Below are positions 8,286-16,563 of a stretch of 64,000 nt of DNA, one piece after another. Numbering within the stretch: position 1 is the stretch's first letter; each line of letters starts with the position of its first letter. The stretch spans positions 68,698 through 132,697 of the forward strand of contig CAJMRE010000001.1 of the NCBI GenBank assembly GCA_905215755.1, given 5' to 3'. The translations under genes were made by a program, and so were the position numbers. Below the pieces are notes generated by a model that was not told the DNA's origin, made no database searches, and worked only from the letters and a program-made list of their open reading frames with translations. This DNA is from an uncultured bacterium (lineage in GTDB: Bacteria > Actinomycetota > Coriobacteriia > Coriobacteriales > Coriobacteriaceae).

Positions 8286-9287
8286 TTACTTCGCGGCGCC
8301 GGGGATGCCGTGGGAGGTTTTGGCGGTTTTGGCTCCGTTTACGATGGCGGTTTGCAGGGCCCTTACGGCGAGCATGCCCAGCAGGTCCAGGGGCACGGCG
8401 GCGCTTGCCTGGGTGCCCAGCTTGCCGCTGGCGAGGGTGTAGATGGTGTCGCCGTCGTTGGTGGTGTGCGTGGGGCGAATGGCGTGCGCGTAGGCGTCTG
8501 CGGCCATCTGGGAGACCTTGGTGGCCTGGGCCTTAGTGAGCTCCACGTTGGTGACGATGCAGCTGATGGTGGTGTTGGTGCGATCGAGCGGCATTTGCAT
8601 GGAACCGGCGGCGGCGAAGGCTGCGAGCTCCATGTCGACGATCTGGTCGCTATCGACTGCGGCGCGCATGCCGGCGATCCACTCACCGGTGAAGGGGTCG
8701 ACGACATTGCCGCAGGCGTTGACCGAGACCACGGCGCCCACCTTGACGGGGCCGAGCGCCACGGCGGCAGCGCCAAGGCCGGCCTTCATGCAGGTGGCAG
8801 GGCCCATGAGCTTACCCACGGTAGCGCCGGTACCGGCGCCTACGTTGCCCTGCTCGAGCGTAGCGGGGGTGTTGTCGAGCGCCTCGCGCACGGCGGCGAT
8901 GCCAGCCTCGATATCGGGGCGTACCGTGGGGTCGCCAAAAGCGAGGTCGAAGATGCAGCTGGAGCATACGATGGGCACCTGCGTGGGGCCGACGGGCAGG
9001 CCAATGCCGCGGCTCTCGAGCTCGCGGGCCACACCGCTTGCGGCCTCGAGACCAAAAGCCGATCCGCCCGAAAGGCAGACGGCGTGGACCTTGTCGACGG
9101 TGTTCTCGGGGCGAAGCAGGTCGGTCTCGCGCGATGCCGGGGCACCGCCGCGAACGTCAACGCCGCCCGTTGCGCCTTCGGTTGCCACAATTACGGTGCA
9201 ACCGGTGCCGGCCTCCTCGTCCGTATAGTTGCCAAAGCAAAAGCCATCGACATCACAAACGTCAATGGCTTCAAGCAGTGTGTCCAT
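8286..9287 (-). CDS. P1 family (S58) peptidase, DmpA/NylC type
   Basis: A 333-residue member of the N-terminal-nucleophile P1 peptidase family, which includes DmpA aminopeptidase and 6-aminohexanoate oligomer hydrolase NylC. These are made as one chain that cuts itself and exposes a new N-terminal nucleophile. The family block GGSAFGLEAASG is present, and NTTISC at residues 238-243 fits NylC-type self-cleavage between Asn238 and Thr239. The start at 9287 has an AGGAG site; the open frame runs further upstream but without one. Substrate is unknown; members act on D-amino-acid or beta-peptides and nylon oligomers. It is separated from maf by a hairpin. Confidence 0.85.
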   Translation of the reverse strand: MDTLLEAIDVCDVDGFCFGNYTDEEAGTGCTVIVATEGATGGVDVRGGAPASRETDLLRPENTVDKVHAVCLSGGSAFGLEAASGVARELESRGIGLPVGPTQVPIVCSSCIFDLAFGDPTVRPDIEAGIAAVREALDNTPATLEQGNVGAGTGATVGKLMGPATCMKAGLGAAAVALGPVKVGAVVSVNACGNVVDPFTGEWIAGMRAAVDSDQIVDMELAAFAAAGSMQMPLDRTNTTISCIVTNVELTKAQATKVSQMAADAYAHAIRPTHTTNDGDTIYTLASGKLGTQASAAVPLDLLGMLAVRALQTAIVNGAKTAKTSHGIPGAAK

Positions 9288-9356
9288 GTTTTCTCCTATC
9301 GGTTTTCCGCCGCGCCTTATGCCCGGTCGGGATCCGTACGGTACGCCAAAATTGTA

Positions 9357-9379
9357 GGCGCTGGGGGATGCCCAGCGCC
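9357..9379 (-). terminator. Hairpin after maf
   Basis: GGCGCTGGG (9357-9365) pairs with CCCAGCGCC (9371-9379) around a 5-base loop. On the minus strand it follows the maf stop codon by about nine bases; the T-tract is weak. Confidence 0.55.
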
Positions 9380-9387
9380 AGATGCAA

Positions 9388-9969
9388 TTACGAGAGTTTT
9401 TGAATCGCGCGTGCGACGCGTGCGATGGGCAAGCCCACCACGTTGTAGAAGTCGCCCGAAATATCGTGCACGAGCATGCGTCCACCGACGCCCTGAATAC
9501 CGTAGGCGCCGGCCTTATCCATGGGCTCGCCCGAGGCGACGTAGCGCTCGATCTGTTCATCAGTAAGCTCGTAGAACGTCACGTCCGTCACATCGACAAA
9601 CGACAGGCTCTCGGCAGCATGCGGGGCGGCAGCGTCGCCGGCCTTAACGATGCAGACGCCGGTCGCGACCTGGTGCGTGCGCCCTGAAAGCTCGCGTAGC
9701 ATAGTGCAGGCCTCGTCCTCGTTTGCCGGCTTGCCCAAAATCTTGTCATCGAAGGTGACGATGGTGTCGGCTGCGACGGTCAGCTCGTTGGACTCGGCAT
9801 GCTCGGCGGCGATGGCGGCGGCTTTGGCTCGTGCCAAGCGCTCGACAAGTGTAAGCGGCGCCTCGCCATCGTACGGCGTTTCATCGATATCGGCAGGAAT
9901 GATGCGAATGTCATAGCCAGCTTCGCGCATGAGCTCGATGCGGCGTGGCGATTGCGAAGCCAAAATCAT
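9388..9969 (-). CDS. maf: Maf family nucleotide pyrophosphatase
   Basis: A 193-residue Maf protein, a house-cleaning enzyme that hydrolyses non-canonical or modified nucleoside triphosphates to monophosphates, sometimes linked to septum control. The N-terminal ASQSPRRIELM motif, the ADTIV motif, GRTHQVATGV and KAGAYGIQG blocks are all conserved and in order. The initiator ATG overlaps the stop codon of the upstream DJ-1-like gene as ATGA, which implies translational coupling. Which base it prefers (dTTP/UTP or m7GTP subtype) is not settled by what can be seen here. Confidence 0.92.
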   Translation of the reverse strand: MILASQSPRRIELMREAGYDIRIIPADIDETPYDGEAPLTLVERLARAKAAAIAAEHAESNELTVAADTIVTFDDKILGKPANEDEACTMLRELSGRTHQVATGVCIVKAGDAAAPHAAESLSFVDVTDVTFYELTDEQIERYVASGEPMDKAGAYGIQGVGGRMLVHDISGDFYNVVGLPIARVARAIQKLS

Positions 9970-10508
9970 AGCTGGATGCCCTCGGCGACCTTCTCGACGG
10001 CCTTGTCGCCGGCGAGCGTGCGCAGCAGTTCAAGCGCAAAGGGGAGCGACTGGGCCATGCCGCTGGCGGTGATGATGTTGCCGTCGTGTGTAACCTTGTC
10101 ACCGGTATAGGCGCCCTCGGGGAAGCTCTTCTCAAAGCCAGGGAAGCATGTGGCGTGGCGCCCCTCGAGCAGGTCGAGCTCGCCCAAGATAAACGGGGCG
10201 GCGCAGATGGCGGCAACGTGCTTAGTTGCGGCGAACTCGCAGACCACGTCGCAGACGCGCTGGTCGGCGCGCAGGTTGGTGGCTCCGGGCAGGCCGCCGG
10301 GGAGCACGACGCAGTCATACTCGTCAAAGTTGATCTCGTCAAAGAGCGCATCGCAGGTCACGGGAATTTGCAGCGAGCTCACGACCTCACGCGTGGGCAT
10401 GATCGAGACGAGCGTGGCGCGCACGCCGCCGCGACGCATGACATCGACCATGGTCAAGCATTCAATAGTTTCAAAGCCATCGGCGGCGAGAACGGCAACG
10501 CTGGGCAT
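9966..10508 (-). CDS. DJ-1/PfpI family protein
   Basis: A 180-residue protein of the DJ-1/ThiJ/PfpI superfamily. The nucleophile-elbow cysteine is in AAICAAPFILGEL, the upstream acidic residue is in DGFETIE, and VLPGGLPGA is the family glycine-rich loop. Relatives act as glyoxalase III, protein or nucleotide deglycase, or oxidative-stress chaperone; which applies here is not determined. The start at 10508 is chosen because GAAAGGAA lies between it and an in-frame ATG at 10523. It is coupled to maf by an ATGA overlap, pairing two damage-control proteins. Confidence 0.85.
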   Translation of the reverse strand: MPSVAVLAADGFETIECLTMVDVMRRGGVRATLVSIMPTREVVSSLQIPVTCDALFDEINFDEYDCVVLPGGLPGATNLRADQRVCDVVCEFAATKHVAAICAAPFILGELDLLEGRHATCFPGFEKSFPEGAYTGDKVTHDGNIITASGMAQSLPFALELLRTLAGDKAVEKVAEGIQL

Positions 10509-10614
10509 GAGGGTTCCTTTCATAGGCGGCATACAATTAGCCGTCTTATACCCCGAAGACCTCCGCTTGCCACGCTCGATTTCCCAATGATTTTTCTGAG
10601 CAATGATTAAGTGG

Positions 10615-11928
10615 CTAGTTGCGCCTAAGGTGGACGACCGTCTCGCAGTGGAAGGTTTGCGGGAACAGGTCGACTGGCGTGATCTTTACGGGGGAGAAGG
10701 TGCCTTCTTCGACAAAGCGTTTGAGATCGCGCGCCAGGGTGGCCGGGTCGCAGCTCACGTAGGCGACATCGCGAGCACTCGTGCTGGCGATAAGGTCGAT
10801 CGCCTCGGGGGCGAGACCTGCGCGCGGCGGGTCGACCACCAAGACGTCGGCATCCTGGTCGGGGAACTCGCGCACCGCGTCTCCGCCAATGACGTCGACG
10901 TTATCAAGCTTGTTGATCTCTAGGTTACGGCGTAGATCGCGCACGGCGGGGCCGTAGGCCTCGACGGCGGCGACAAAGTCGCAGCGGCGGGCGAGCGGCA
11001 GGGTAAAGGTGCCGGCACCGCAGTACAGGTCTACGGCAAGCTCGTCTTCCTGCGGGTCGAGCGCTTCCATGACAAGCTCGATCAAAATCTCGGCACCCTT
11101 GGTGTTGACCTGGAAAAAAGACGGGGCAGACAAGCGCATCTGACCCTCGGCGATATTCTCGGTCCATGAGCCCTCTCCGGCGAGCATTTCGACCTTGGAG
11201 ACACGGCGGGCCTTCTTTTCGCCCTTGCTCATCACGCGCACGATGCTCGTGGGATGAGCGGCGTCCGCCAGCACGCGGGAGACCTGCGAGCGCGGAAAAG
11301 AGCCTGTGGGCGTCCAGAGTGCGACCTCGAGTGCCTTGGTGCGGCGCGATGCGCGAATGCCCACGCGTTCGAGCCCCAAGTCATGGCTGCCGCTTAGATA
11401 GTTGAGTGCGCCGACGACCGATTTGAGCGCCTTCGGGAAGCGCTTATCGAACAGCGGGCACGAATCGACGGTCACGATTTTGCTGGGGTCGACACCGTGC
11501 ATGCCAAGGCGAACGCGACCGTTGACGACGGTCGGTTCGAGTTCGATTTTATTGCGGTAGCCCCAGGCGTCCTTGGTGTGGCGGATGGGCTGTATCAGCT
11601 CATCGACCTGCTCAGGAGCGAACTTGCCGATGCGCTCGAGCGTGGAGCGCAGGTTTTGCTCCTTGGCGGCGAGCTGTGCCGTGCGTGAGAGATTGCCCCA
11701 CGAGCAGCCGCCGCAGATGCCCACGAAGGGGCAGGGAGGCTGAATGCGATCGGGACTTGGCTCCAGAATCTCGGTGGTGCGGGCGCGCATGAACGACTTG
11801 CCGTCCTGTACGACCTCGGCCTCGACGGTGTCGCCTGCCACGGCGCCCTGCACAAAGACGGCCTTGCCGTTGTCGGCGTGCGCCAGACCGTCGGCGCCGT
11901 AGGTCATCGATTCTATAGTGAGCTTCAT
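10615..11928 (-). CDS. rlmD: 23S rRNA (uracil-5-)-methyltransferase, RumA/RlmD type
   Basis: A 437-residue S-adenosylmethionine-dependent methylase that makes 5-methyluridine in 23S rRNA. The N-terminal TRAM RNA-binding domain covers about residues 1-60. An iron-sulfur-type cysteine cluster appears in CPFVGICGGCSW. The catalytic domain has the DLYCGAGTFTLPLA S-adenosylmethionine site, the DPPRAGL motif and the catalytic Cys in YVSCDPATLARD. Such proteins in Gram-positives may modify U747, U1939 or both, so the exact site is open. Start uncertain: the ATG at 11928 has a short AGGG site; an in-frame ATG at 11943 would add five residues. Confidence 0.88.
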   Translation of the reverse strand: MKLTIESMTYGADGLAHADNGKAVFVQGAVAGDTVEAEVVQDGKSFMRARTTEILEPSPDRIQPPCPFVGICGGCSWGNLSRTAQLAAKEQNLRSTLERIGKFAPEQVDELIQPIRHTKDAWGYRNKIELEPTVVNGRVRLGMHGVDPSKIVTVDSCPLFDKRFPKALKSVVGALNYLSGSHDLGLERVGIRASRRTKALEVALWTPTGSFPRSQVSRVLADAAHPTSIVRVMSKGEKKARRVSKVEMLAGEGSWTENIAEGQMRLSAPSFFQVNTKGAEILIELVMEALDPQEDELAVDLYCGAGTFTLPLARRCDFVAAVEAYGPAVRDLRRNLEINKLDNVDVIGGDAVREFPDQDADVLVVDPPRAGLAPEAIDLIASTSARDVAYVSCDPATLARDLKRFVEEGTFSPVKITPVDLFPQTFHCETVVHLRRN

Positions 11929-11976
11929 ATCCCTGCCTGTCATTCGCGTTGTTGTTCGCACCATGGTAGCAGGGAA

Positions 11977-12018
11977 AAGCGCCCCGCATCCGAGGCTTTC
12001 CTCAAATGCGGGGCGCTT
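11977..12018 (-). terminator. Terminator after ppk
   Basis: A perfect 13-bp stem (11977-11989 with 12006-12018) extended by GAGG/CCTC pairing, followed on the minus strand by a short T-run. It separates ppk from the downstream rRNA methylase gene. Confidence 0.8.
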
Positions 12019-12041
12019 CTACAAACTGCTTCTACAAACGA

Positions 12042-14615
12042 CTATTTCGTCTTGCCGGTAATGAGCGTCTTAAGACCCAGACCGATCAGGCCCAGGCCCA
12101 TGCGCACGCGGCCGGGGCGATGGCGCTCGATGGCCTTGGTCTTGCCGGCGGGCTTATCGCGACGGGCACTCGTCCCGGGTGCGGACTTGGTGACCTGCGG
12201 CTCGGGCTGAGGTGCAGGTGCAGGCTCGGGCTCAATGACGGTCGCCTGGACCTCTTGGACCTTGGGCGTGGTCGGCTGCGGATCAGGAGCTGGGGCGGGC
12301 TTTGCCTCGGCGGCGGGCTCCGGAGTCGCGGTAGCGGGCTCGGGCGCTTTCTCCATGGCGGGCTCTGCGGCAGCCTCGGGCTCATTCACCGGGGGAGTGG
12401 CAACCGCTTCCGGTTTGGCGGCTGCCCCATGTTCAACCTCGGCCTGAATAGCTTCTTCGGCCACACGTTCCTTCTCCTGTGCGCGCTGCTGCGCGGCGGC
12501 CTCGGCGTTGCGATAGGCACGCTCCAGTAGAGCTTCCTGCGAGTTGAAGGGTTTCTCACCCTCTGCACGTTCCACGGGGACCCAGGTGCCGTCGCTCGTG
12601 AGGCTGCGGGCCTTCACGTTGTCCTGCAGCTGCATGCCCATGTACTCGTGCACTAGGGCGCGGCAGGTGGGGTCGAGCACGGGGAAGGCGATCTCCACGC
12701 GGTGCTCGGTGTTGCGTGTCATCATGTCTGCCGAGCTCAGGTAAATCATGTCCGAGTCCACGCCAAAAGCGTAAACACGGGCGTGCTCCAAAAAGCGTCC
12801 GACGATGGAGCGGACATGCACGTTCTCGGTCTTGCCCGGAACACCGGGCTTGAGGCACGAGATGCCGCGGATGATCATGTCTACGCGCACGCCGGCACAC
12901 GATGCCTCGGCGATCTTGTCGATAACCTCGCGGTCGGTCAGCGAGTTGAGCTTAAAGAACACGCGGGCGGGCTCGCCGGCAAGGGCGCGCTGGATCTCGC
13001 GGTCAAGCCCGCGCATGATGAGCGGTTTCAGTCCGACGGGCGCCACACCCAGGAAGCGGTAGTCGCCGCGCAGGTTGCCCAGCGACAGATTGCGGAAGAA
13101 CAGGTTGGCGTCTTCACCGATGCCGGGATGGGCCGTCATGAGCATAAAGTCGCTGTAGAGTTTGGCCGTCTTCTCGTTAAAGTTGCCGGTGCCCAAAAGC
13201 GTGAGGCGGGTGAGCGCCATACCCTCGCGATAGGTGAGCTGGCAGATCTTTGAGTGGCATTTAAAGCCCTCGGAACCATAGATGACGGTGCAGCCCGCTT
13301 CTTCCAGACGCTCGGCCCACTCGATGTTGTTCTGCTCGTCAAAGCGCGCGCGGAGCTCCATGAGCACCGTGACCTCTTTGCCGTTCTCGGCAGCATCGAT
13401 CAGCGACTCGCACAGGCGGCTCTGCTTGGCCACGCGGTAGAGCGTGATGCGCAGCGAGATGCACTCGGGGTCATAGGCGGCCTCGTGCACCAGGTCCAAG
13501 AACGGGTTCATGGCCTCGTAGGGATAAAAGAGCAGCTTGTCGTGCTGCAGCACCTGCTCGCGGATGGAGCGGGTCATGTCGATGTTGGGATTGGGCTGCG
13601 GCCTAAACGGCGTAAAGAGCAGCTCGTTGCGCAGGTGCTCGGGAATCTTGCCCTCAATGCCGAAGACGTAGCCCAGGTTGAGCGGGATATCGCAGGTAAA
13701 GACAGAGCGGCGCGAAAGCTCGAGCGCCTTGCGGATAGTCTTGAGCGTTGCCTTCTCGAGCGACCCCGAGACCGCGAGCACTACCGGCTGCAGGCGCAGG
13801 CGCTTCTTGAGGATGCGCTTCATGTGCTGGCGGTAGTCCTCTTCCTCTTCGACGCCCTCGCCGTCCGGATCGATGTCGGCGTTGCGGGTGACGCGGATCA
13901 GCGCACGATCCAGCGGCTTATAGGAGCCAAAGCAGCTGTCCAAGCAGGCGAGGATGACGCCCTCGAGCAAGATGTAGGAGTAGGTGCCGGTGGGCGAGGG
14001 GATCTCGACCACGCGGTTCATTGAGGCGGGAATCTCGATAAGGCCCAGCAGGCTCTCCTCGTCGGTGGCGCCGTCCAGACCACAGGCCAGATAGAGCGCG
14101 CCATTGCGCAGGTTGGGGAAGGGGTGGCGCGGATCGATGACCAGCGGCGAGATGACCGGTGACACGTAGGCCTGGAAGTAGCGGGTTACAAAGGTGCGCT
14201 CCTCGGGCGTAAGCGAATCGATGCGGGCGCGGTGAACGCCCAAGGTGTCGAGCTTGCCCTCGATGCTCTTAAAGATGGACTCCCAACGGGTAAGGAGCCC
14301 GGGCATTTCGGCCATGACAGCATCGACCTGTTCGGAGGCGGTCATATTGCTCTTGTTGTCGACAGGTTGTTTTTTGAGCTCCGCCAGATCGGACAGGCCG
14401 CCCACGCGCACCATAAGGAACTCGTCGAGGTTGGACTCGAAGATCGAGACGAACTTTAGTCGCTCGAATAACGGAACGGTTTCGTCGAAGGCTTCGTCGA
14501 GCACGCGGTTGTCAAAGCGTAGCCAGCTGAGCTCTCGGTTTTGCGTGTACGAGAAGTCGCGCGGCGGTTTGCGCAGCTTTGCGGCGGCTTGCTTCTTTTC
14601 GATTTTGCTCGGCAT
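12042..14615 (-). CDS. ppk: Polyphosphate kinase 1 with extended C-terminal tail
   Basis: Ppk1 reversibly polymerises the gamma phosphate of ATP into polyphosphate. The core of about 690 residues has the usual N, head and two phospholipase-D-like domains. The autophosphorylated His is in FKCHSKICQL, the GTGNFNEKTAKLYSD block follows, and the second conserved His is in LEHARVYAFG. At 857 residues it is about 165 longer than typical: after the core comes a Gln/Ala/Glu-rich helix-like stretch, then a Pro/Ala/Glu low-complexity segment, and finally a basic-hydrophobic end (RVRMGLGLIGLGLKTLITG). That tail is not part of the known fold. The start at 14615 has GGACAG at correct spacing; ATG 14621 is also possible. 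Confidence 0.95.
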   Translation of the reverse strand: MPSKIEKKQAAAKLRKPPRDFSYTQNRELSWLRFDNRVLDEAFDETVPLFERLKFVSIFESNLDEFLMVRVGGLSDLAELKKQPVDNKSNMTASEQVDAVMAEMPGLLTRWESIFKSIEGKLDTLGVHRARIDSLTPEERTFVTRYFQAYVSPVISPLVIDPRHPFPNLRNGALYLACGLDGATDEESLLGLIEIPASMNRVVEIPSPTGTYSYILLEGVILACLDSCFGSYKPLDRALIRVTRNADIDPDGEGVEEEEDYRQHMKRILKKRLRLQPVVLAVSGSLEKATLKTIRKALELSRRSVFTCDIPLNLGYVFGIEGKIPEHLRNELLFTPFRPQPNPNIDMTRSIREQVLQHDKLLFYPYEAMNPFLDLVHEAAYDPECISLRITLYRVAKQSRLCESLIDAAENGKEVTVLMELRARFDEQNNIEWAERLEEAGCTVIYGSEGFKCHSKICQLTYREGMALTRLTLLGTGNFNEKTAKLYSDFMLMTAHPGIGEDANLFFRNLSLGNLRGDYRFLGVAPVGLKPLIMRGLDREIQRALAGEPARVFFKLNSLTDREVIDKIAEASCAGVRVDMIIRGISCLKPGVPGKTENVHVRSIVGRFLEHARVYAFGVDSDMIYLSSADMMTRNTEHRVEIAFPVLDPTCRALVHEYMGMQLQDNVKARSLTSDGTWVPVERAEGEKPFNSQEALLERAYRNAEAAAQQRAQEKERVAEEAIQAEVEHGAAAKPEAVATPPVNEPEAAAEPAMEKAPEPATATPEPAAEAKPAPAPDPQPTTPKVQEVQATVIEPEPAPAPQPEPQVTKSAPGTSARRDKPAGKTKAIERHRPGRVRMGLGLIGLGLKTLITGKTK

Positions 14616-14811
14616 ATGCATCTGTCCGTTCAGTCCCCACAAGGGACGGTAGCCTAACACTAATCACTATTGTCTCAATTTAGTCGACCTGTGGCACGGA
14701 CGCATCGCGCGAACGGTATCTTTACCTACTTCTTACGCTGCCAAGGCATGCAACTAACTGCCCAACTCGTTTGGAAACAATCTATATCCATACTCAATTG
14801 GTGAGGATGTA

Positions 14812-14824
14812 TGAATAAGAATGA
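14812..14824 (+). promoter_or_regulatory. TGAATAAGAATGA box upstream of arcA copy 1
   Basis: A 13-base element that recurs with one mismatch upstream of the second arcA at 17925-17937, at a similar distance from the start codon (361 and 338 bases). The left half resembles half of an ArgR operator (TGAAT followed by A/T bases), but the right half does not complete the palindrome. Inferred regulatory site only. Confidence 0.35.
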
Positions 14825-15024
14825 TTGAGAGCTGAATATAATCGAATCCAAATTGAATCATGAACAAACGACATATATATGCAGAAAACCGTTTTAGCTA
14901 TGCAATTCCTAAACATGAAAATATTTGTGCAATCTAGCTTAATTCCTTAGAAAAAAGAACATTTACCTTTGAAAACCTGCTTTAGAGAACCGAAGTGCAT
15001 CATGGGGGAATCATATGAGATATA

Positions 15025-15090
15025 CCGTTCATCGCACTTTGCTGACCGTTCGGGGGCGAGGTGGAATTGCAGGTGGTTTTTGGATATAAC
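15025..15090 (+). promoter_or_regulatory. arcA copy 1 promoter with paired CCGTTC boxes
   Basis: A candidate -10 TATAAC (15085-15090) lies 17 bases after TGGAAT (15062-15067), used as -35. Upstream are two CCGTTC boxes at 15025-15030 and 15046-15051, whose starts are exactly 21 bases apart; the nearer begins 16 bases before the -35. The promoter of the second arcA has the same boxes, the same spacings and the same 83-base distance from -10 to start codon. This layout suggests an activator bound on one face of the helix. Confidence 0.55.
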
Positions 15091-15172
15091 TAGAGCTGTC
15101 AGCAAGCAGCGTCCCATACGGAGGGGCGCTGATACATTCGGCCAGTAAGGCCCGAAAGAAAGGTAGGAGGCC

Positions 15173-16414
15173 ATGACGAAAGGTCTGCACGTGCCTTCCG
15201 AGATCGGCAAGCTCAGGAAGGTCTGCCTGCACCGTCCCGGCGACGAGCTCCTCAACCTGCCGCCCGACGAGCTCGAGCGACTCCTGTTCGACGACGTCCC
15301 GTTCCTGGAGGTCGCGCAGCAGGAGCACGACACCTTCGCCCAGATCCTGAGGGACCAGGGCGTGGAGGTCCTCTACCTCGAGAACCTCGTCGCCGAGGTG
15401 TTCGACCAGGTCCCCGGCGCCCGCGCCGAGTTCACCGACCAGTACATCGCCGAGGCCGGCATCCGCGGCCAGCACATGCCGCAGATCGTCCGCGAGAAGC
15501 TGGACTCCATCGAGGACAACCTCGAGTTCGTCAAGAAGACCATGGCCGGCATGACCAAGTCCGAGATCGACATGCCCCTCACGGCGTCCACGACCCTCGA
15601 CTCCCTGGTCAACTCCGAGTCCGAGTCCGACCTGATCATCGACCCGATGCCCAACCTCTACTTCACCCGCGACCCGTTCGCGGTCGTCGGCGAGGGCGTC
15701 AACCTCAACCGCATGTACTCGGTCACCCGCAACCGCGAGACCCTGTACGGCAAGTACGTCTTCAAGTACCACCCCGACTACAAGGACGTCTCGCTGTACT
15801 TCCGCCGCGACTGCCAGTTCCACACCGAGGGCGGCGACGTGCTGAACATCAACGAGAAGACCCTCGCCGTCGGCATCTCCCAGCGCACCCAGGCCGCCGC
15901 GATCGACGTCATGGCCCAGAACATCTTCTGGAACTCCGACTCCAAGGTCGAGCGCATCCTGGCCTTCGACATCCCGGTCTCGCGCGCCTTCATGCACCTC
16001 GACACGGTCTTCACCCAGATCGACGTCGATAAGTTCACGATCCACCCCGCCATCATGGGCACCCTGCGCGTCTACGAGCTGACCGCCGGCAAGAACCCGG
16101 GCGACGTGAACATCCGCCTGATCGAGGACACCCTCGAGCACGTCCTGGAGGACGCCACCGGCGTCGACCAGGTCAAGCTGATCCCCTGCGGCGGCGGCGA
16201 CCCGATCGCGGCCTCCCGCGAGCAGTGGAACGACGGCTCCAACACCCTGTGCGTCGAGCCCGGCAAGATCTGCGTCTACGCCCGCAACACCGTCACCAAC
16301 GACGTGCTGTACAAGGAGGGCCTGGACCTTCTCGTCGTGCCCTCCGCCGAGCTCTCCCGCGGCCGCGGCGGCCCGCGCTGCATGAGCATGCCCTTCTGGC
16401 GCGAGGACCTCTAA
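15173..16414 (+). CDS. arcA: Arginine deiminase, copy 1
   Basis: Arginine deiminase (413 residues) hydrolyses arginine to citrulline and ammonia, the first step of the ATP-yielding arginine deiminase pathway; the ammonia also protects against acid. The nucleophilic Cys is in GGPRCMSMPF at the C-terminus, the catalytic His in HLDTVFTQID, the conserved Glu in EGGDVL, and the substrate-binding block in FTRDPFAV. The gene is identical at nucleotide level to copy 2 over the whole coding region. Codons are almost exclusively the C- or G-ending preferred ones, implying very high expression. The ribosome site AGGTAGGAGG is strong. Its leader carries a small hairpin (TTCGGCC with GGCCCGAA) right before that site. 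Confidence 0.97.
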   Translation: MTKGLHVPSEIGKLRKVCLHRPGDELLNLPPDELERLLFDDVPFLEVAQQEHDTFAQILRDQGVEVLYLENLVAEVFDQVPGARAEFTDQYIAEAGIRGQHMPQIVREKLDSIEDNLEFVKKTMAGMTKSEIDMPLTASTTLDSLVNSESESDLIIDPMPNLYFTRDPFAVVGEGVNLNRMYSVTRNRETLYGKYVFKYHPDYKDVSLYFRRDCQFHTEGGDVLNINEKTLAVGISQRTQAAAIDVMAQNIFWNSDSKVERILAFDIPVSRAFMHLDTVFTQIDVDKFTIHPAIMGTLRVYELTAGKNPGDVNIRLIEDTLEHVLEDATGVDQVKLIPCGGGDPIAASREQWNDGSNTLCVEPGKICVYARNTVTNDVLYKEGLDLLVVPSAELSRGRGGPRCMSMPFWREDL

Positions 16415-16447
16415 GGTCTTCAAGGACCCGTACAGGTCATAATACAT

Positions 16448-16508
16448 ACATCTAGCTGCCATTAGATGTCTCCCATTGGGGCGGTGCGGGTTTTCGCACC
16501 GCCCCAAT
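16448..16508 (+). terminator. Two hairpins after arcA copy 1
   Basis: ACATCTA (16448-16454) pairs with TAGATGT (16463-16469), and a perfect 14-bp stem follows (16475-16488 with 16495-16508) with the tail CTTGTATG. The second is a strong intrinsic terminator candidate, which would limit read-through into the aminotransferase gene. Confidence 0.75.
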
Positions 16509-16563
16509 CTTGTATGAGGGACGTCAACACGATTGGATGACTGCTTTTGTAAGGAGCTTGGCC

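Larger units (their letters stand above)
14616..15172 (+). other. A+T-rich arc control region, copy 1
   Basis: This 557-base gap between divergent ppk and arcA is strikingly A+T-rich compared with its surroundings. No open frame in it looks real. Its left part should hold the ppk promoter; its right part holds the arcA promoter and leader, annotated separately. Apart from the TGAAT-type box, nothing recognisable lies between 14640 and 15020. Confidence 0.6.

Noticed and set aside
14616..15172. A+T-rich region before arcA as a replication origin or centromere-like site.
   Set aside because: No DnaA box cluster, iterons or origin-linked genes; the same A+T-richness recurs before the second arcA, so it is better explained as promoter DNA.
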